From Cristatella mucedo (Eukaryota > Bryozoa > Phylactolaemata > Cristatellidae): a DNA stretch of 64,000 bases. Location: assembly GCA_009760855.2 (NCBI GenBank), contig WPIO01000053.1, positions 617,501-681,500 on the forward strand. Reading direction: 5' to 3'. Made by a program: the position numbers and the translations under genes. The notes under the pieces are model-generated. The model had not been told where the DNA came from, did no database searches, and was given only the letters and a program-made list of their open reading frames with translations. Positions 21,605-33,242 of the stretch are shown one piece after another; within the stretch, counting starts at the first letter, position 1, and every line of letters begins with the position of its first letter.

Positions 21605-22800
21605 GACCGAGCTAATTTAAGACAGCAGGTTTACGTTTTCTTTGGTAGGACCGAAAATAATGCGAGCCAGTTAGAATTTATGCAATCGTTGAAAAATTAA
21701 AGCGAGCGAGGCCAAGCTTTAGGAGGCTGAAACAAGCTAAAGCGGGGGGGGGGGCGGATGAAGATTCGGCAGGCCGGGCAAACCTCGTGAAAACCAAGTG
21801 CTGAACGAGAGGAAGACGCCTACTGTGGGAACGAAGGCACAGCTCGGGCCGCCCGCTGTGCGAGTCGTCAGGGCTGCCGCTCCAGCGAGCGAGGCGACGC
21901 TTTTTTTCGAGCGGAGCTATCTGCATCGGCAAGGCGAAGTTTAAGCGGGCGTGTCGAAGCAAAACCAAGCTCGGTGACGACGCATTTTTCTAGGAGAAAC
22001 GCTTACCAGGGCCTATTTTTAACGAGCGAGCCTCAGCTCAAGCGAGCAACGCGTCTTTTTTAGGGTGGGGTGAAGCTAAGGTATGAAGATGTAAGGAGTA
22101 ACCAGCCGCTAAGAGCAACACCCAAGGTAGTAATTCTTTTCCAAATGTAGCGAAGCTACAGAAGACTTTGCGACATAGCCGAGCTGGTTTGGTCCAGCGG
22201 TTAAGGTGCTCGCCCCGACCAAGGTCTGACTGAGGTCGTGGGCTCGAGCCCCGAGGCACATGTGAAGTGCCTGAATAGAGATTAAGTTCTCTTGAGGCGC
22301 TATACAAATGAATTATATGTTAAATGTAAGACTTTTAAAAAGCTTTAGCGATCGGTGTAAAGCCACAACGGGCGAGACGGAAGAAGCGAAGTTGAACCGG
22401 ACGGTGCAACTGTAAATGCCGACAGGGCAAAGTCAAACTAACCAAGGCAGTGCCTATTCGGTTGGAGCGGAACTAAAGGTGGCTGGACGAAGCTAAGGTG
22501 GGCTGGGCAAAGCTCATGCGAACTAAGAGACAAATTTTTTTGGAGCGACACGAACCAAAAGCAGCCCAAAGATTGAGCGGAACCGGAAAATGTATAAGCG
22601 GGAAAGGTAAAGGTGAAGCTAAAGCGAACGCGGCAATATTTTTCGTAGCAGGAGAGCGATACCAAAGCTACCCGGCTAGTCAGGCAGAGCAAAGATTTAG
22701 CTGGCAAGGTGAAGGCCAAATGAACGACTTTACGCTGTTTCGTGCGGAGCGTAGCTGAACGAGGAAGGAAAGGTTAATCGGGCGCGGCGTATCTGAAGCT
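21605..22800. repeat. GC-rich quasi-repetitive stretch
   Basis: Short motifs such as GCGAAGCTAA, GGCGAAGTTTAAGCGGGCG, GAGCGAGGC and GGTGAAGCTAAAGCGAAC recur irregularly on the + strand for over 1 kb, interrupted by a SINE at 22184-22318. It looks like a heavily decayed satellite or a low-complexity strand-asymmetric region. No credible ORF. Confidence 0.45.
22184..22318 (+). repeat. tRNA-derived SINE, well preserved
   Basis: GCCGAGCTGGTTTGGTCCAG, CGGTTAAGGTGCTCGCCCCG, B box in GTCGTGGGCTCGAGCCCCGA, then GTGAAGTGCCTGAATAGAGA, TTAAGTTCTCTTGAGGCGC and TATACAAATGAATTAT. This is the best reference copy of the family in the window. The tRNA-like head is joined to a tail resembling the L-beta 3' terminus. 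Confidence 0.85.
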
Positions 22801-23200
22801 GCGGGGGAGGGCGATACTGCGGCGGCGGAGGCGCGACGAAGAAGACGTAATGAATTTCATAGACGTAATGAATGTCGCAGCCCCAGCATTTACTGCATTT
22901 TGACAATAGTATTTGGAAGCCTGAGGCGGCCAGTATATAGCGTAAACTGCAAGAACGATTGTCTGATATATGTACAGTTTGTATATATATTTTGTTATTT
23001 ATGGTTGTATAGATAATGTACTTCTAGTGTATCATATAATTTATGTAACGTATATAGATATCTATATGTAAGTATATGCCATGTATAATATAATAATGAT
23101 ATTTAATATATGTATACAGGCACATCTCTACTAATTAAAGTGAGAAAGACCGCTCTTTCCTCCGTCTCGCAGCAAGATGACGACCGCTACTTCCGAAAGT
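22801..23200. other. Intergenic, AT-rich toward the end
   Basis: TATA-rich low-complexity sequence at about 22970-23120. No gene or transposon recognised. Confidence 0.5.
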
Positions 23201-23202
23201 GA

Positions 23203-24452
23203 CGTGTTTTGAACGATTGAGAGCAACGATCGGTCTGGCAGATGAAGCACTGGCGTGGTATAAATCGTACTTGTCTGATCGCGTTTAATCCGTGTCGTGT
23301 GGGGGTCAGGTCTCACAAACGAGAAGGGTCACCTGTGGAGTCTCTCAACGGTCTGTACTTGGTCCCTTGCTGTTCTCCATTTATGCACAATCTCTGGGAA
23401 AAGTGATTAAGGCCCATGGAATAGGATATCACTTCTATGCTGATGATACTCAGTTGTACTTGTCATTCAAACCATTGGAATCTGCTGCAGCAACTGAGAA
23501 ACTGCATGCTTGCCTTGCTGATATTCGATCCTGGGTGTCGGAAACCTGAAATTAAATGATGATAAAACCGAGCTGCTGCTCATAGGACACCCTACGCGTG
23601 TGGCTGGATTAAAAGGCTTTGCTCTTCTAATAGGTGATGCTATTGTGCGACCATCACCATGGGCTGACAATTTAGGTGTCGTTTTAAACAACTATCAGAA
23701 GACTGCCTCTACAGCTAACCATCACGTCCGATCCCTATCCAAGATTACGAGCTGTCTCCCACAGTTGCTTGTAAAAAATTTGACTAGCTCCTTAGTTCTG
23801 TCTCGGCTTGATTATTGTAATTCCTTTTTGGCTGGGCTGCCAAAGAAAGCTATTATGCCACTACAGCGGACTATGAATATGGCTGCAAGGCTGGTCTTCA
23901 AGTCCCAGCGGTTTAAGCACGTGTCTCCTTTGCTGAAAGAGCTAGGATGGTTACCGGTTGAGCAAAGGATACGGAGCAAGGTTCTTACGCTGACCCACAA
24001 GGCCGGCCACGGCTTGGCTAATTCCTACCTAGCTGAACTGCTACATCAGTTTCAGCCTGTTCGTGCCCTCAGGTCCTGTGTGGACAATAAATTAGCTGTC
24101 CCATTCCTCCGCTTAAAGATAGTTGGCGACAGAAGCTTTAGCTCTGCAGGTCCTAGACTGTGGAACTCGCTTCCACAATTCTTACGCAACGATAACTACT
24201 CTCCTACTGCCGAATATGGCACATCCTTTTCAGCGGTCCTGAGCTGCTACTTCTATGCTACTCACTACCTCAACTGCTCTCCTGACTCTGCTATGCTTCC
24301 CACTTTCTCTTTGTTGCGTGAGACGAAGTCTGTTGGCTACCGAATGCGTACCGAAAGCCGCCTAGGCTGTGAGTTCGCTATACAAAACTCTCCTGCGTAA
24401 CGCCCACGTGGTCTTTATGACTTTGTGGAGTTACAGACGGAGATACATACAT
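23203..24452 (+). mobile_element. L-alpha LINE, 1.25 kb, largest + strand copy
   Basis: It starts within the reverse transcriptase and encodes [17 protein letters not shown], the [11 protein letters not shown] catalytic box (23292-23549), then, in a second frame, the long C-terminal ORF 23600-24400 (LDYCNSFLAGLPKKAIMPL, LWNSLPQFLRND, AIQNSPA stop). One frameshift near 23545 separates the two frames. It ends with the GACGGAGATACATAC tail. The long open second frame suggests recent insertion. Confidence 0.92.
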
Positions 24453-24549
24453 AATGTTATTTATAGCTCGAATTTCTCCAGATGTCAGACTGAAGTATCA
24501 CAAGTTTGTCTTAGCGGAGCACAATGGGATACATCTATCACCATCGTTA

Positions 24550-24845
24550 CTGATATTATTATAGGAAGATTGTGTGACCATCACCATGTGCTCGAAATAG
24601 AGGTGCTGTTGTAGACAGCTGCCTAAATTATAAAAGCTTCATTCAGAAGACTGCTTCTACAGCTAGCCATAACGTTCGATCCCTATTTAAATTAGGAGCT
24701 GTCTTCTACAGTGGCTTGCAAAAAATTTGACTAGTTAATTTACTCTGTCTCGGCTAGATTATTGTAATTCCCTTTTGTTCTCCACATAGTCTTTATGACT
24801 TTGTGGAGTTACAGACGGAGATACATTACGTTACATTACATTACT
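24550..24845 (+). mobile_element. L-alpha LINE, internally deleted copy
   Basis: The mid reverse-transcriptase region (24550-24780) is joined directly to the 3'UTR tail (ATAGTCTTTATGACTTTGTG, ACGTTACATT repeats), missing about 600 bases of the C-terminal coding region. Confidence 0.8.
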
Positions 24846-24849
24846 ATGA

Positions 24850-26750
24850 CTCAGCGAAGCGACTCGGCAGTGAGCTGCTCGCGTTTATGGGAATGTAAAT
24901 ATTTAGCACCTATAGGGATCAGCTCATGTAGAGCTGGAGCGCTCGACACTCTGGAACTCTGGGTACCCACGAGTCAGTTGTGATTTTCATTGAGACACGC
25001 GCGTCTTATGAAAAGACTTCTATGCAAATGACAAATGACAGACGTTCCATGCAAATGTGCCGATAATACTACTAGCTTACGCTCGTGAACAATTGCAATA
25101 CATTACCATGTCGCATTACAATGCAGGCCTTCGTGTCAGTTGACCTACAAGCAAGCCCAGCCAAGCTGGTGAGCCTGCCATGTGGCGCCAAACTCTTCTT
25201 TGGGTCGTTCAGTGCTCGAATCTAACCGTCAGCTCGTTTCAGTTTCCGATCTTTTCGCGAGTGAGGCTCTATCTTAGCTTCAACAGCCGCGAGCTCCCGG
25301 CGTTCTTTTTTTTCAGCCTCTTCCTGTCGGAGGGATAGTCACAAGCGACCTTCCAGTCGATGCGTGGCCTTGAATGGCTGGCTGAGTTGACTGCTTGCTT
25401 TTCTCGTTGCTGTCTGCTGCAGCTGCAGGTATATACCCTACGTAGTTATATATATACATATATATAGCCCTGCGTAGTCTGCTCTCGCTCTCTGCTCCTT
25501 CGCTTTCTAAACTCATTGCAATGAAAACTGTCCAAGATTTTTACAAGAGCTAAACATGGAAACGCTTAAAAAATAGTAATAAGGTTTCCTGCAAAATGAA
25601 AATTAATTCTTTTGCATGAAATGCATTGCTCATCCTCGGATAGTGAATAGTAACTCAGTTGCTTGCACGGAACGTAAAGACGTACGGACCGTCTTTAAAA
25701 AAATATTTGAACTATTTAGCAGAGCAAGTTGTAGTGCAGCAGGGGACAGCTAACAGTCCGGCAGTGCCTATCGCCTCCTGCTTGAGCTGATAAACCACCT
25801 TTGCACTGATAAAGTGCCTTGGCTTGTGTTTGTCCAGCGCAAGGTTACAGAAGCCTGTAGCATGAAATCGCTCCGATGTGCAGCAGTCAAAACATTAGGA
25901 ACGTAAAACAATTTATCTCTGTAATAGCAGCCCGGACAGCTGGCGGAATTCAACTCTCAGTTATCCTATATCGCAATATCCTGCAAAGGAAAGTTATTCA
26001 AACTCGGCTAAGGAGGTTCTTCACCGCGGAACTACATTGCATTTGGCATAGGAAGCAAGGACCTCCGGCTCACTGGATGTCGGGGATTTCCCATTCTCCT
26101 TCCGGCCGTTTGACGCGGCCTATCTCAGCAACGGCGGTCGAGTAAGTTTACAGCGATGCGATAGTCGCTGCGGAGACGCTTAAACTAGCAAGCGTTGCTT
26201 GAAATGGCCAGCAGCGACTGTGCGAGAGAAAGAAAGCACCGGCTCAGCATCGCCGGTGCCTGTAGCAGCAGCAGCCTGCAGGTTCGTTAGATCCTAGCAC
26301 TAACTGTAGGTCTGTTAGTTGTTCTGTAGTTAACTGTAGGCTTGGGCTCGCGATGGCGGCGCGACGAAGATGGACATTGCCCCACAGAGTGAGATGTAGT
26401 TTTAACGACGATGGCTTTATTCTATCGTACGCAGGCAAAGGCGAAGCGAGCGTGCGATACATACGGATGAAGCGGAAACTGTCGTGGAAACAGCTTCGGA
26501 GCGCGCAGAGGGAAGAGAGAGTGAGAGGGAGTGAGAGTGGATAGCGTCCGCACAGTCCGGTGGACAGGCAGAAAGTTTCTTGCTGCAGGACTAGCAGGTC
26601 ACGCTACCGCAGCTGACCCATTGCAAATAAATACGGCTTAGTTAACCGATACTGTCCAACTGCAGCAGATTATGACTGCCGACGATGTCCTCTTCGGTAT
26701 ACGAGTTATACTTATTAGGATGTCGTGATCTAGGTTTCATGTTATGAAGT
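24850..26750. other. Intergenic, no gene recognised
   Basis: The short open frames at 25313-25516, 25768-25953, 25876-26145 and 26353-26544 show no recognisable family. A purine-rich GC block at 26340-26540 followed by an AATAAA at about 26630 could be a decayed LTR or gene end, but no termini or target-site duplication could be fixed. Confidence 0.4.
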
Positions 26751-26754
26751 GACC

Positions 26755-27247
26755 TTTTATTGGATGACCACATCAGCTCCGCAGTCGAGTGTGGCTACAT
26801 TCAGCTACATAAAATTGCTAAGATTCAGGCTTGTTTAGATAACGATACATCGTCTAAATTGGTTCCTGCTTTTGTGACATCCGGTCGTGACTTCTGTAAC
26901 TCACTGCTTGCTGGTCTACGGGCCTGTGCAATCAGGCGCTTACAGCTGGTGCAAAACTCTGCAGCTAGGCTTTTCTGTCGTGAGCGTCCCAGTCAGCACA
27001 GTACGCCACACTTCCTGTCGACCTGCACTGACTCCCAGTCAAGCAACGCATTGACTTTAAGGTTTTGTCGCTCACTTTCAGGTCACTTCATTCTTTGGCT
27101 CCAGCCTACCTATCAGATCTATTTCCTCCACCGGGCGTACCACAGTACCACCTGCTTTTCGGAATCTAACTGTTTACCTACACCTCGTACAAACCTCAAA
27201 TCTTTTCGAGACCGTGCCTTTAGTTTGTATGCTCCCAAAGGCTGGAA
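26755..27247 (+). mobile_element. L-beta LINE, 5' part of a copy split by a solo LTR
   Basis: Encodes DDHISSAVECGYIQLHKIAK, RDFCNSLLAGLRACAIRRLQ and following L-beta sequence up to GGCTGGAA, where the LTR is inserted. The copy resumes at 27583. Confidence 0.88.
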
Positions 27248-27582
27248 TGTAGTTTGGTCGCACAGCAGAGAGCCAGCCGATGCCCAACACCGACAGTTTA
27301 TTACCAATGCACGGAGCCGAAAAGCGCTCGGCTCCCCTCGGCCCCTACTCTTGCTCGGCTCTCCTCGCCTCGACTCTCCAGTCCACCATCTCCCCACCAG
27401 CAGGTTACCGGCCTGTGTCCATGCCGCATCACAGGCGGACCACAGCTGTGCACCGGCCGACCCAGATGGTGAATCCACCATCTCCCCACCAGCGGGTTAC
27501 CGGCCTGTGTCCATGCCGCATCACAGGCTCATCAGAGGAGCCGGCATACAATACACACATACATACGTACATACGAACTACA
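27248..27582 (-). mobile_element. Solo LTR (335 bp) of an LTR retrotransposon
   Basis: The element begins TGTAGTT and ends AACTACA, a perfect 7-bp inverted terminus with the canonical TG...CA ends. It is flanked by a 5-bp direct repeat TGGAA (27243-27247 and 27583-27587), which is single copy in uninterrupted L-beta (GGCTGGAACTCACTCCC). On the minus strand an AATAAA (in GGTAATAAACTGTCGG) lies about 55 bases before the 3' end, fitting an R/U5 boundary. A 53-bp internal segment is duplicated (about 27382-27434 and 27475-27527). No internal coding region remains. I cannot tell BEL/Pao from Gypsy. Confidence 0.88.
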
Positions 27583-27920
27583 TGGAACTCACTCCCAACT
27601 TTCGTCATCACATCTGACTTGACAAAATTTAAAAAGAAACTAAAAACGCACCTATTTATCTCAGGATTAAGTGGGTCTCCGTGATTTGACCTGTGTGTGC
27701 TTATGGGTGCTGACACTGTTCTTGCTGCCACTAGCCATACTTGCATACTGACCCTGCGTATGTCAGCCCCAATCGTGCTATTCTTGTTGTTTATTGAGCA
27801 TGCTACCACATAACCACCATGCTGCCACTGACCATTCGATCGTGCTTCCGTTGCAAGAATGGTAAAGCACATAGACAGAGATTGAGTTCCGAGGGTGCTT
27901 TATAAATGTATTATTATTAT
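27583..27920 (+). mobile_element. L-beta LINE 3' part (after the LTR)
   Basis: Begins with the duplicated TGGAA, then L-beta C-terminal sequence (LTKFKKKLKTHLFISGLSGS) and the 3'UTR ending ATTATTATT. Confidence 0.88.
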
Positions 27921-28084
27921 TATTAGGCATTTTTAAAGGTAGATCAGCTCAAACCAGCTTACTAGAATATGTGGGATTGCGATTTATGAAACATGCTATT
28001 AGACGTCGGCCAAATTATCTTGTTGAAGGATCAATTAACGCTAATTAAGTAAATGATTACAGCCGAGGCCTTTCAATGGTGATT

Positions 28085-28227
28085 TGGAAAATTACTACAC
28101 ACCTCAAATCCATTGAAGACCGTGCCTTTAGTTTCTATGCTCCTAAATTTGGACTGACTCACTCCCAACTGTCATCACGACTGCCTCTGACATGGCTAAA
28201 ATTACAGAGAAGCTACAAACACCTCAG
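28085..28227 (+). mobile_element. L-beta LINE fragment
   Basis: Degenerate L-beta C-terminal coding region (GACCGTGCCTTTAGTTTCTA, CACTCCCAACTG). It is directly followed by an L-alpha copy and appears to resume at about 28825. Confidence 0.7.
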
Positions 28228-28820
28228 AGAATGCGTTGGGCATTTGCTGATTTAGCATTTGCATCGAATGGTAGTTCTTTCGCTTACCCACAATGCTCTC
28301 TGCCACAGCTTGGCTCCTCCAAACCAAGCTGAACTGCTGCACCACTTTCAGCATTCTCGTGCCCTCAGATCCTGTGTCGACAATGAATTAGCTGTTCCAT
28401 GCCTCCTCTTAAAGACGGTTGGCGACAGAAGCTTTAGCTCTGCACGTCCTAGGCTGCGAAACTCGCTTCCATAATTCTTATGCCGCGACTACCACTCTCC
28501 TGCTTCCGACTATGGCGCACCTTTTTTAGGCGTCCTGAGCTGCTACTTCCATGCTACTCACTACCTTAACTGCTCTCCCGACTCTGCCATGCTTCCCACA
28601 GTCTCTTTGTTGCGTGACATGAAGTCTGTTGGCTACCAAATGCGTACCAAAAGCTGCTAAGGCTGTGAGTGCGCTATACAAAACTCTCCTGAGTCGGCTA
28701 TACAATACTCTCCTGAGTCGGCTATACAATACTCCGCAATACAATACTCTCCTGAGTAGCGGCCACACAGTCTTTGTGGCTTCGTGGAGTTACCGATGGA
28801 GATACACTACATTACGTTAC
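28228..28820 (+). mobile_element. L-alpha LINE fragment with tail repeats
   Basis: Encodes NQAELLHHFQHSRALRSCVD and GDRSFSSARP, with the C-terminus in broken frames. Near the end of the ORF, about 25-bp units (GGCTATACAATACTCTCCTG) are tandemly repeated three times (28670-28755), unlike any other copy. Confidence 0.88.
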
Positions 28821-28824
28821 AATG

Positions 28825-28985
28825 GTTGCTGACACTGTAACATTACTACTCACCCATTTGTGTATGCTGACACTGCATATTTTCACTAACAATATGGATG
28901 TGCTTTTTTTGCAGCACCGAAGCACTCAGAAGGAGTTTATGTTCTCCGAGGAGGCTGAATATAATTAGTTATCAATATTATTAAT
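28825..28985 (+). mobile_element. L-beta LINE 3' tail, degenerate
   Basis: GTGTATGCTGACACTGCATA and TTATGTTCTCCGAGGAGGCT are diverged counterparts of the L-beta 3'UTR. It probably belongs to the same copy as 28085-28227. Confidence 0.6.
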
Positions 28986-29695
28986 TCTATTGGTATTCTA
29001 TCAACTATTCTATCATTTAGGCTCTTGTGTAGCTGTATGAGTGAAAGCTTCCAACTCTTAGCATCTAGACCTCTAATCTTTTGCTGTTTCTCCTAGTATT
29101 AACATATGAGCTAAATGGGCTATGGTGGGCTAAATAGAATTGTTGTTAACTTCTTCGTAAATGCCATCAATTTAGGAGATGTCATAATGCCATTCTGTAG
29201 TGAGTCCAGGCTTTGAGAGTATGCGAAGTAAAGGTACTGTCTCAAGAAGATTTGACATTCGCAGGAGGTAAAGGTAAATGACTTGATTCAGACGAGCCGA
29301 TGGCACGCTGCTTCGCCTGTATATACGTATACATGGGCAGCTAGCTATGAGGTATTGCGTTTACTCCAAATTCCCAACAGTGTGCAGCACTAATTAGTGC
29401 ACTTACACTCGCTTCTTGCTTGTTTACCATGTGATCAATAGTAGCGTGTGGGCTACGACCACTTAGCCGTGGTCTTATGGTTTATCGCGGGTTTATGGAT
29501 TATTGAGTGTATGGTTTATCAAATCTATTTAGCCCAACTTGGTGACACCATGCAGTTGTTACCAGGAGTTTTGACTTAAGTAGAGTCTATCGGTTAGTAG
29601 CAGCATCAGTTACAGTAGCTCCTTTTTGTGTAATTCGTAATCGAGTTTTGAGTAACAGGGTTTATACCACTGATTAGCACCTATAACTAGCACAC
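28986..29695. other. Intergenic, nothing recognised
   Basis: No coding, RNA or repeat signature identified. Confidence 0.5.
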
Positions 29696-29698
29696 CTA

Positions 29699-29805
29699 TC
29701 GTACCGAAAGCCGCTTAGGCTGTGAGTGCGCTATACAAGACTCTCCTGCGTAACACCCACATGGTCTTAATGACTTTGTGGAGTTACAGACGGAGATACA
29801 TGACA
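29699..29805 (+). mobile_element. L-alpha LINE 3' end only
   Basis: About 107 bases: GTACCGAAAGCCGCTTAGGC, CTCTCCTGCGTAACACCCAC and GACGGAGATACATGACAT. This is the shortest clear L-alpha insertion in the window. Confidence 0.85.
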
Positions 29806-30129
29806 TATCAGATCGCCATGCCATTACTCACTGTACTGTGATCTTTAGCTAAATGACCACTTGATATTCAACATCAAGCCAGCCTATTTGCACGTTCTTC
29901 GCCTACCGTCTTAATCCGTTCATTCACAAAGCTTTTTCTAGAGCCTTTTAAATTTCCGACATTTTGGTCTTTGTGCATGTGTGATACGATGGCTGCAATC
30001 TTCAAAATCGGCTTTAGTCTACTTAAAAATGTGATAATTTGGCTTTCCTAGACAAATGTCGTACAGGCAAACTGGCTCATGCATGTGAGACATCCAGTTT
30101 TGGCTTGTGAGGCTCTTCACTGGCAGGTC

Positions 30130-30480
30130 TTGTCTCTTATTAAATCAGGCACTTACAGTTGGTGCAGCATGTATCTGCTAAACTTGTCTGTGGCAATATA
30201 AGAAGCATCAGATTACATTCCTTCTCACTGACCTGTGCTATCTTCTCATCAGGGTATTGGATTCAGTATTTTCCAACTCCTCCTTTTAAGATCCTCATTT
30301 TTTATGTCTCCGGCTCACCTATCTGCGATCTCTCACCTATCTGCGGCCTGCCGGTCCCGAATTCCATCTAACCAGGATATCCCTATTCTGATCTTTTAGC
30401 TGTTTTTAAAAGCAACCTCAAATCCGGCATCACACTTTTTTCAACTTCCGTGCCCTCAACACCAAAGTGCATGATTTACG
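30130..30480 (+). mobile_element. Degenerate LINE of a third, older family
   Basis: On the + strand, LRHLQLVQH-like sequence (cf. RLQLVQNSAARLV) followed by CDLSPICGLPVPNSI and FKSNLKSG parallels the C-terminal organisation of CR1/L2-type LINEs (LQLVQN...RTNLKSF...FKKKLK). The sequence is too diverged to be L-alpha or L-beta. Confidence 0.45.
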
Positions 30481-30894
30481 TCGTATCGTCCGATTTTTTA
30501 TTTAAAAAGCCTTCGAGCACCTTCCTCGCAGCATTTGCTGTGTGTTCTGTGTTGTGCCTGGCTGTGCAAGCTAAAATTCCATGTTTTGTCACTAATCATT
30601 AATCGCACATACCCTAACTATTCTATAGCATACATGTGGCACTGTCTAAATAAGAAGTGACAGCTATTTGTGTATGCAAAATGCAATCGCACCGTGAGAT
30701 TCATCGACTTATGCAAGCAATTTTACGGATAGATGAGGTGTCGGAATGGAAAAATCTGATAGATGGGGAGTTATGCCCCACTCTTACAGGAGTTGTCTCC
30801 CTCTCAGCACATTTATTGATATTTCCCAAATACTAATTGAACAACCTGCATGTAAATTGGCACAAACAACAAGGGTAATATTATCTCTTTTCAT

Positions 30895-31648
30895 GGGTGT
30901 ACCGATAATTAAACTTGTGACTACTCGCCCTACGACATTTGGCCTGTACCAACCGGCCTATACGACAGTTGATCTATATGACAACTGATCTTTGACAAGA
31001 GGCCTTAAGATTAGAAATAGGCAATACAGAAAAAACTGGTGCAGGTCGGTTTTATTTGATCAAATTAGGTTGTATATATATATAAATTAGGTAATAGACT
31101 ACTATAAGAATTAGATATCAGCTAGCATAAATAAAATAGAATTGATAATTTGTCAAGTTAATAATTGTTGAACATAAAAATATTTATAAATCATGGAGTC
31201 AGCAATACGAGGAAATACTACTGCAAAATATTGAAACTTTGCATACTGGAAAGTAATCATTAATGCAAGCGGCACTACGATATTTGTCGAGTAGTTAGTT
31301 GAGAAGCTACAGTAACATTAAGATCGATTTTATCTAGAACGTAATGAACATTTATTTACACTTCCAAGAGAAAAAACTGTTTTACTAATAATCCTGTTGC
31401 ATAAATATAAAAAAAATTCAGTCATCAATTCATTCTTAATTGTTTGTATCAATTGTGTAAATTACAAATTGTGTATCATTCCGATAAATTGACATATAGA
31501 TCAATTTTCATATAGGCCAGTTAGTACAGGTCAGTTGTCTTAGGTCCAATAGTCGCACACCAGATGGTATATACATCAATTGTCACATAGGCCGGTTGGT
31601 ACAGGCCAATTGTCGTAGGGTCAGTAGGCGTAGGTTCAATAGTCACCC
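30895..31648. mobile_element. Inverted-repeat (foldback/MITE-like) element, about 750 bp
   Basis: The left arm contains CCCTACGACATTTGGCCTGT then ACCAACCGGCCTATACGAC. The right arm, reverse-complemented, contains CCCTACGACAATTGGCCTGT then ACCAACCGGCCTATGTGAC. Both outer ends read GGGTG inward. Within each arm the motif ACAATTG/ACAACTG recurs at intervals of about 20-30 bases. The roughly 500-bp AT-rich centre has no transposase ORF. Flanking DNA on both sides shares CTTTTCAT, a possible target-site duplication. A non-autonomous DNA transposon is the simplest reading. Confidence 0.7.
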
Positions 31649-31659
31649 AACCCTTTTCA

Positions 31660-32110
31660 TGCACCCAGAGTGTCACTTTGACCTTCTGATGACCTGTAAA
31701 AGTTAGGATCAAGTTTTCAGCTAAAATTAGTCAAACATCGCTTCTTTGGACACCAACAGATTCACTTCTATGTACTGCTGAAATCTGCCAAACCACTCAA
31801 ACGATGCAGGATACGTTTATCCGACGTTAATTTTTCTAAAAAATAAATTAAAATGTCTGTGACATTTAAAAATCACATTAATCAGCCAAAAGTAGATCAT
31901 GTGAGCGTGGCGCTATACTTACTTGACATGCAACCAAACTGAGACATAAGAGTAGAAAAAGTCTACCAGTGCATAAATTCCGAGTTTCAAGTCGATGTGG
32001 CCTTAAAAGGCTACGTTGTAGTATGTCAACGGTGCAGAGCCAAACTGTTCGGGAAGCAAAGTCAAAGTTGCTAGCTTATAGCTCAACCAGCTGGCAGCAT
32101 ATACCGTAAC
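31660..32110. other. Intergenic, nothing recognised
   Basis: AT-rich sequence with no identified feature. Confidence 0.5.
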
Positions 32111-32111
32111 C

Positions 32112-33185
32112 TCAGAAATAATAATAATAATGCACTTGATAAAGGGCCCTCAGAGAACTTAATCTCTTTCTAGGCGCCAAAAAAATTGCTGCAAAGGAAA
32201 CGCGATTAAATGGTGAGTAATATCATGCTTGATAAACAACAAGGATAACGTGATTAGGGGTGACGTGCACAGGGTCAGCATGAAAATGTGGTTAGTGGCA
32301 GCATGCACAGTGTCAGCACTCATAAGCACATGAAGGACGAATCACAGGACCCACTAAATGCTATCCTAAATAGGTGTGTTTTTAAGTTCCTTTTAAATGG
32401 GGTCAGGTCAGGGGATGTTCTGACGCAGGTCGGGAGGGAGTTCCAGGCTTTGGAAGCATACGAACTAAATGCACGGTCTCCAAAGGATTAAGGTTTGTAC
32501 GAGGTATTTGTAGACTGTTGGATTCCGAAAAGCGGGTGGTACGATGCTTGGTCTGATGGGGGAGTATATCGGAGAGATAAGCTGGAGACATAGAATGAAG
32601 GGACCTAAACGTGAGCAACAAAACCTTGAAGTCAATCCATTGCTTGACTGGTAGCCAGTGCAGGTCGGCGAGAAGTGGAGTAATGTGGCAACTGCGACGC
32701 TCACGACAGACAAGCCTAGCTGCAGAGTTTTGCACCAGCTGCAATCGCCTGATCACACATGCTGGTAGGCCAGTAAGCAGTGAGTTGCAGAAGTCGAGAC
32801 GGGATGTCGCGCATGCATGGACCAACTTGGACGTGGTATCCTTATCTAAATAAGCCCGAATTTTAGCAATGTTACGAAGCTGAAAATAGGCAGATTTGAC
32901 TGTGGAGCTGATATGGTCGTCTAACGAGAGGTCGCTTTGGAATATGACACCTAGATTTCGAGCTGATTCGACAGGAGATATGTTAGCAGAGCTAATTTTG
33001 AGAGTCAGCCTTTTCAATCTCTGAATCACACTGGGTTTGCCAATAAAGTTAGTTCTATCATCGTTTAGTTTTAGAAAATTTGCTGCCATACATGTGCGGA
33101 TGTCATCAATGCATGCAGCAAGTGAGTTGAGAGAATTTGAGGTGCTCGAAGGCTGGGAGGGATCAAAGCAAAGGTACAACTGATG
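32112..33185 (-). mobile_element. L-beta LINE, 1.07 kb
   Basis: The minus-strand ORF 33227-32403 (274 codons) covers the second half of the L-beta protein: LYLCFDPSQPSSTSNSLNSL, DDHISSTVKSAYFQLRNIAK, SRLDFCNSLLTGLPACVIRR and LADLHWLPVKQWIDFKVL. The 3'UTR and ATT tail lie at 32112-32400. It is 5'-truncated just downstream of the YADD box, and the ORF is intact from there. Confidence 0.92.
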
Positions 33186-33242
33186 AGAAAGCCCATAACC
33201 GTCATAACTTATTGTCAATACTGCCAATATATCTTTCTGGAC

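Noticed and set aside
26340-26660. Possible gene or LTR end (GC-rich block then AATAAA)
   Set aside because: No terminal repeats, splice sites or protein similarity support either reading.
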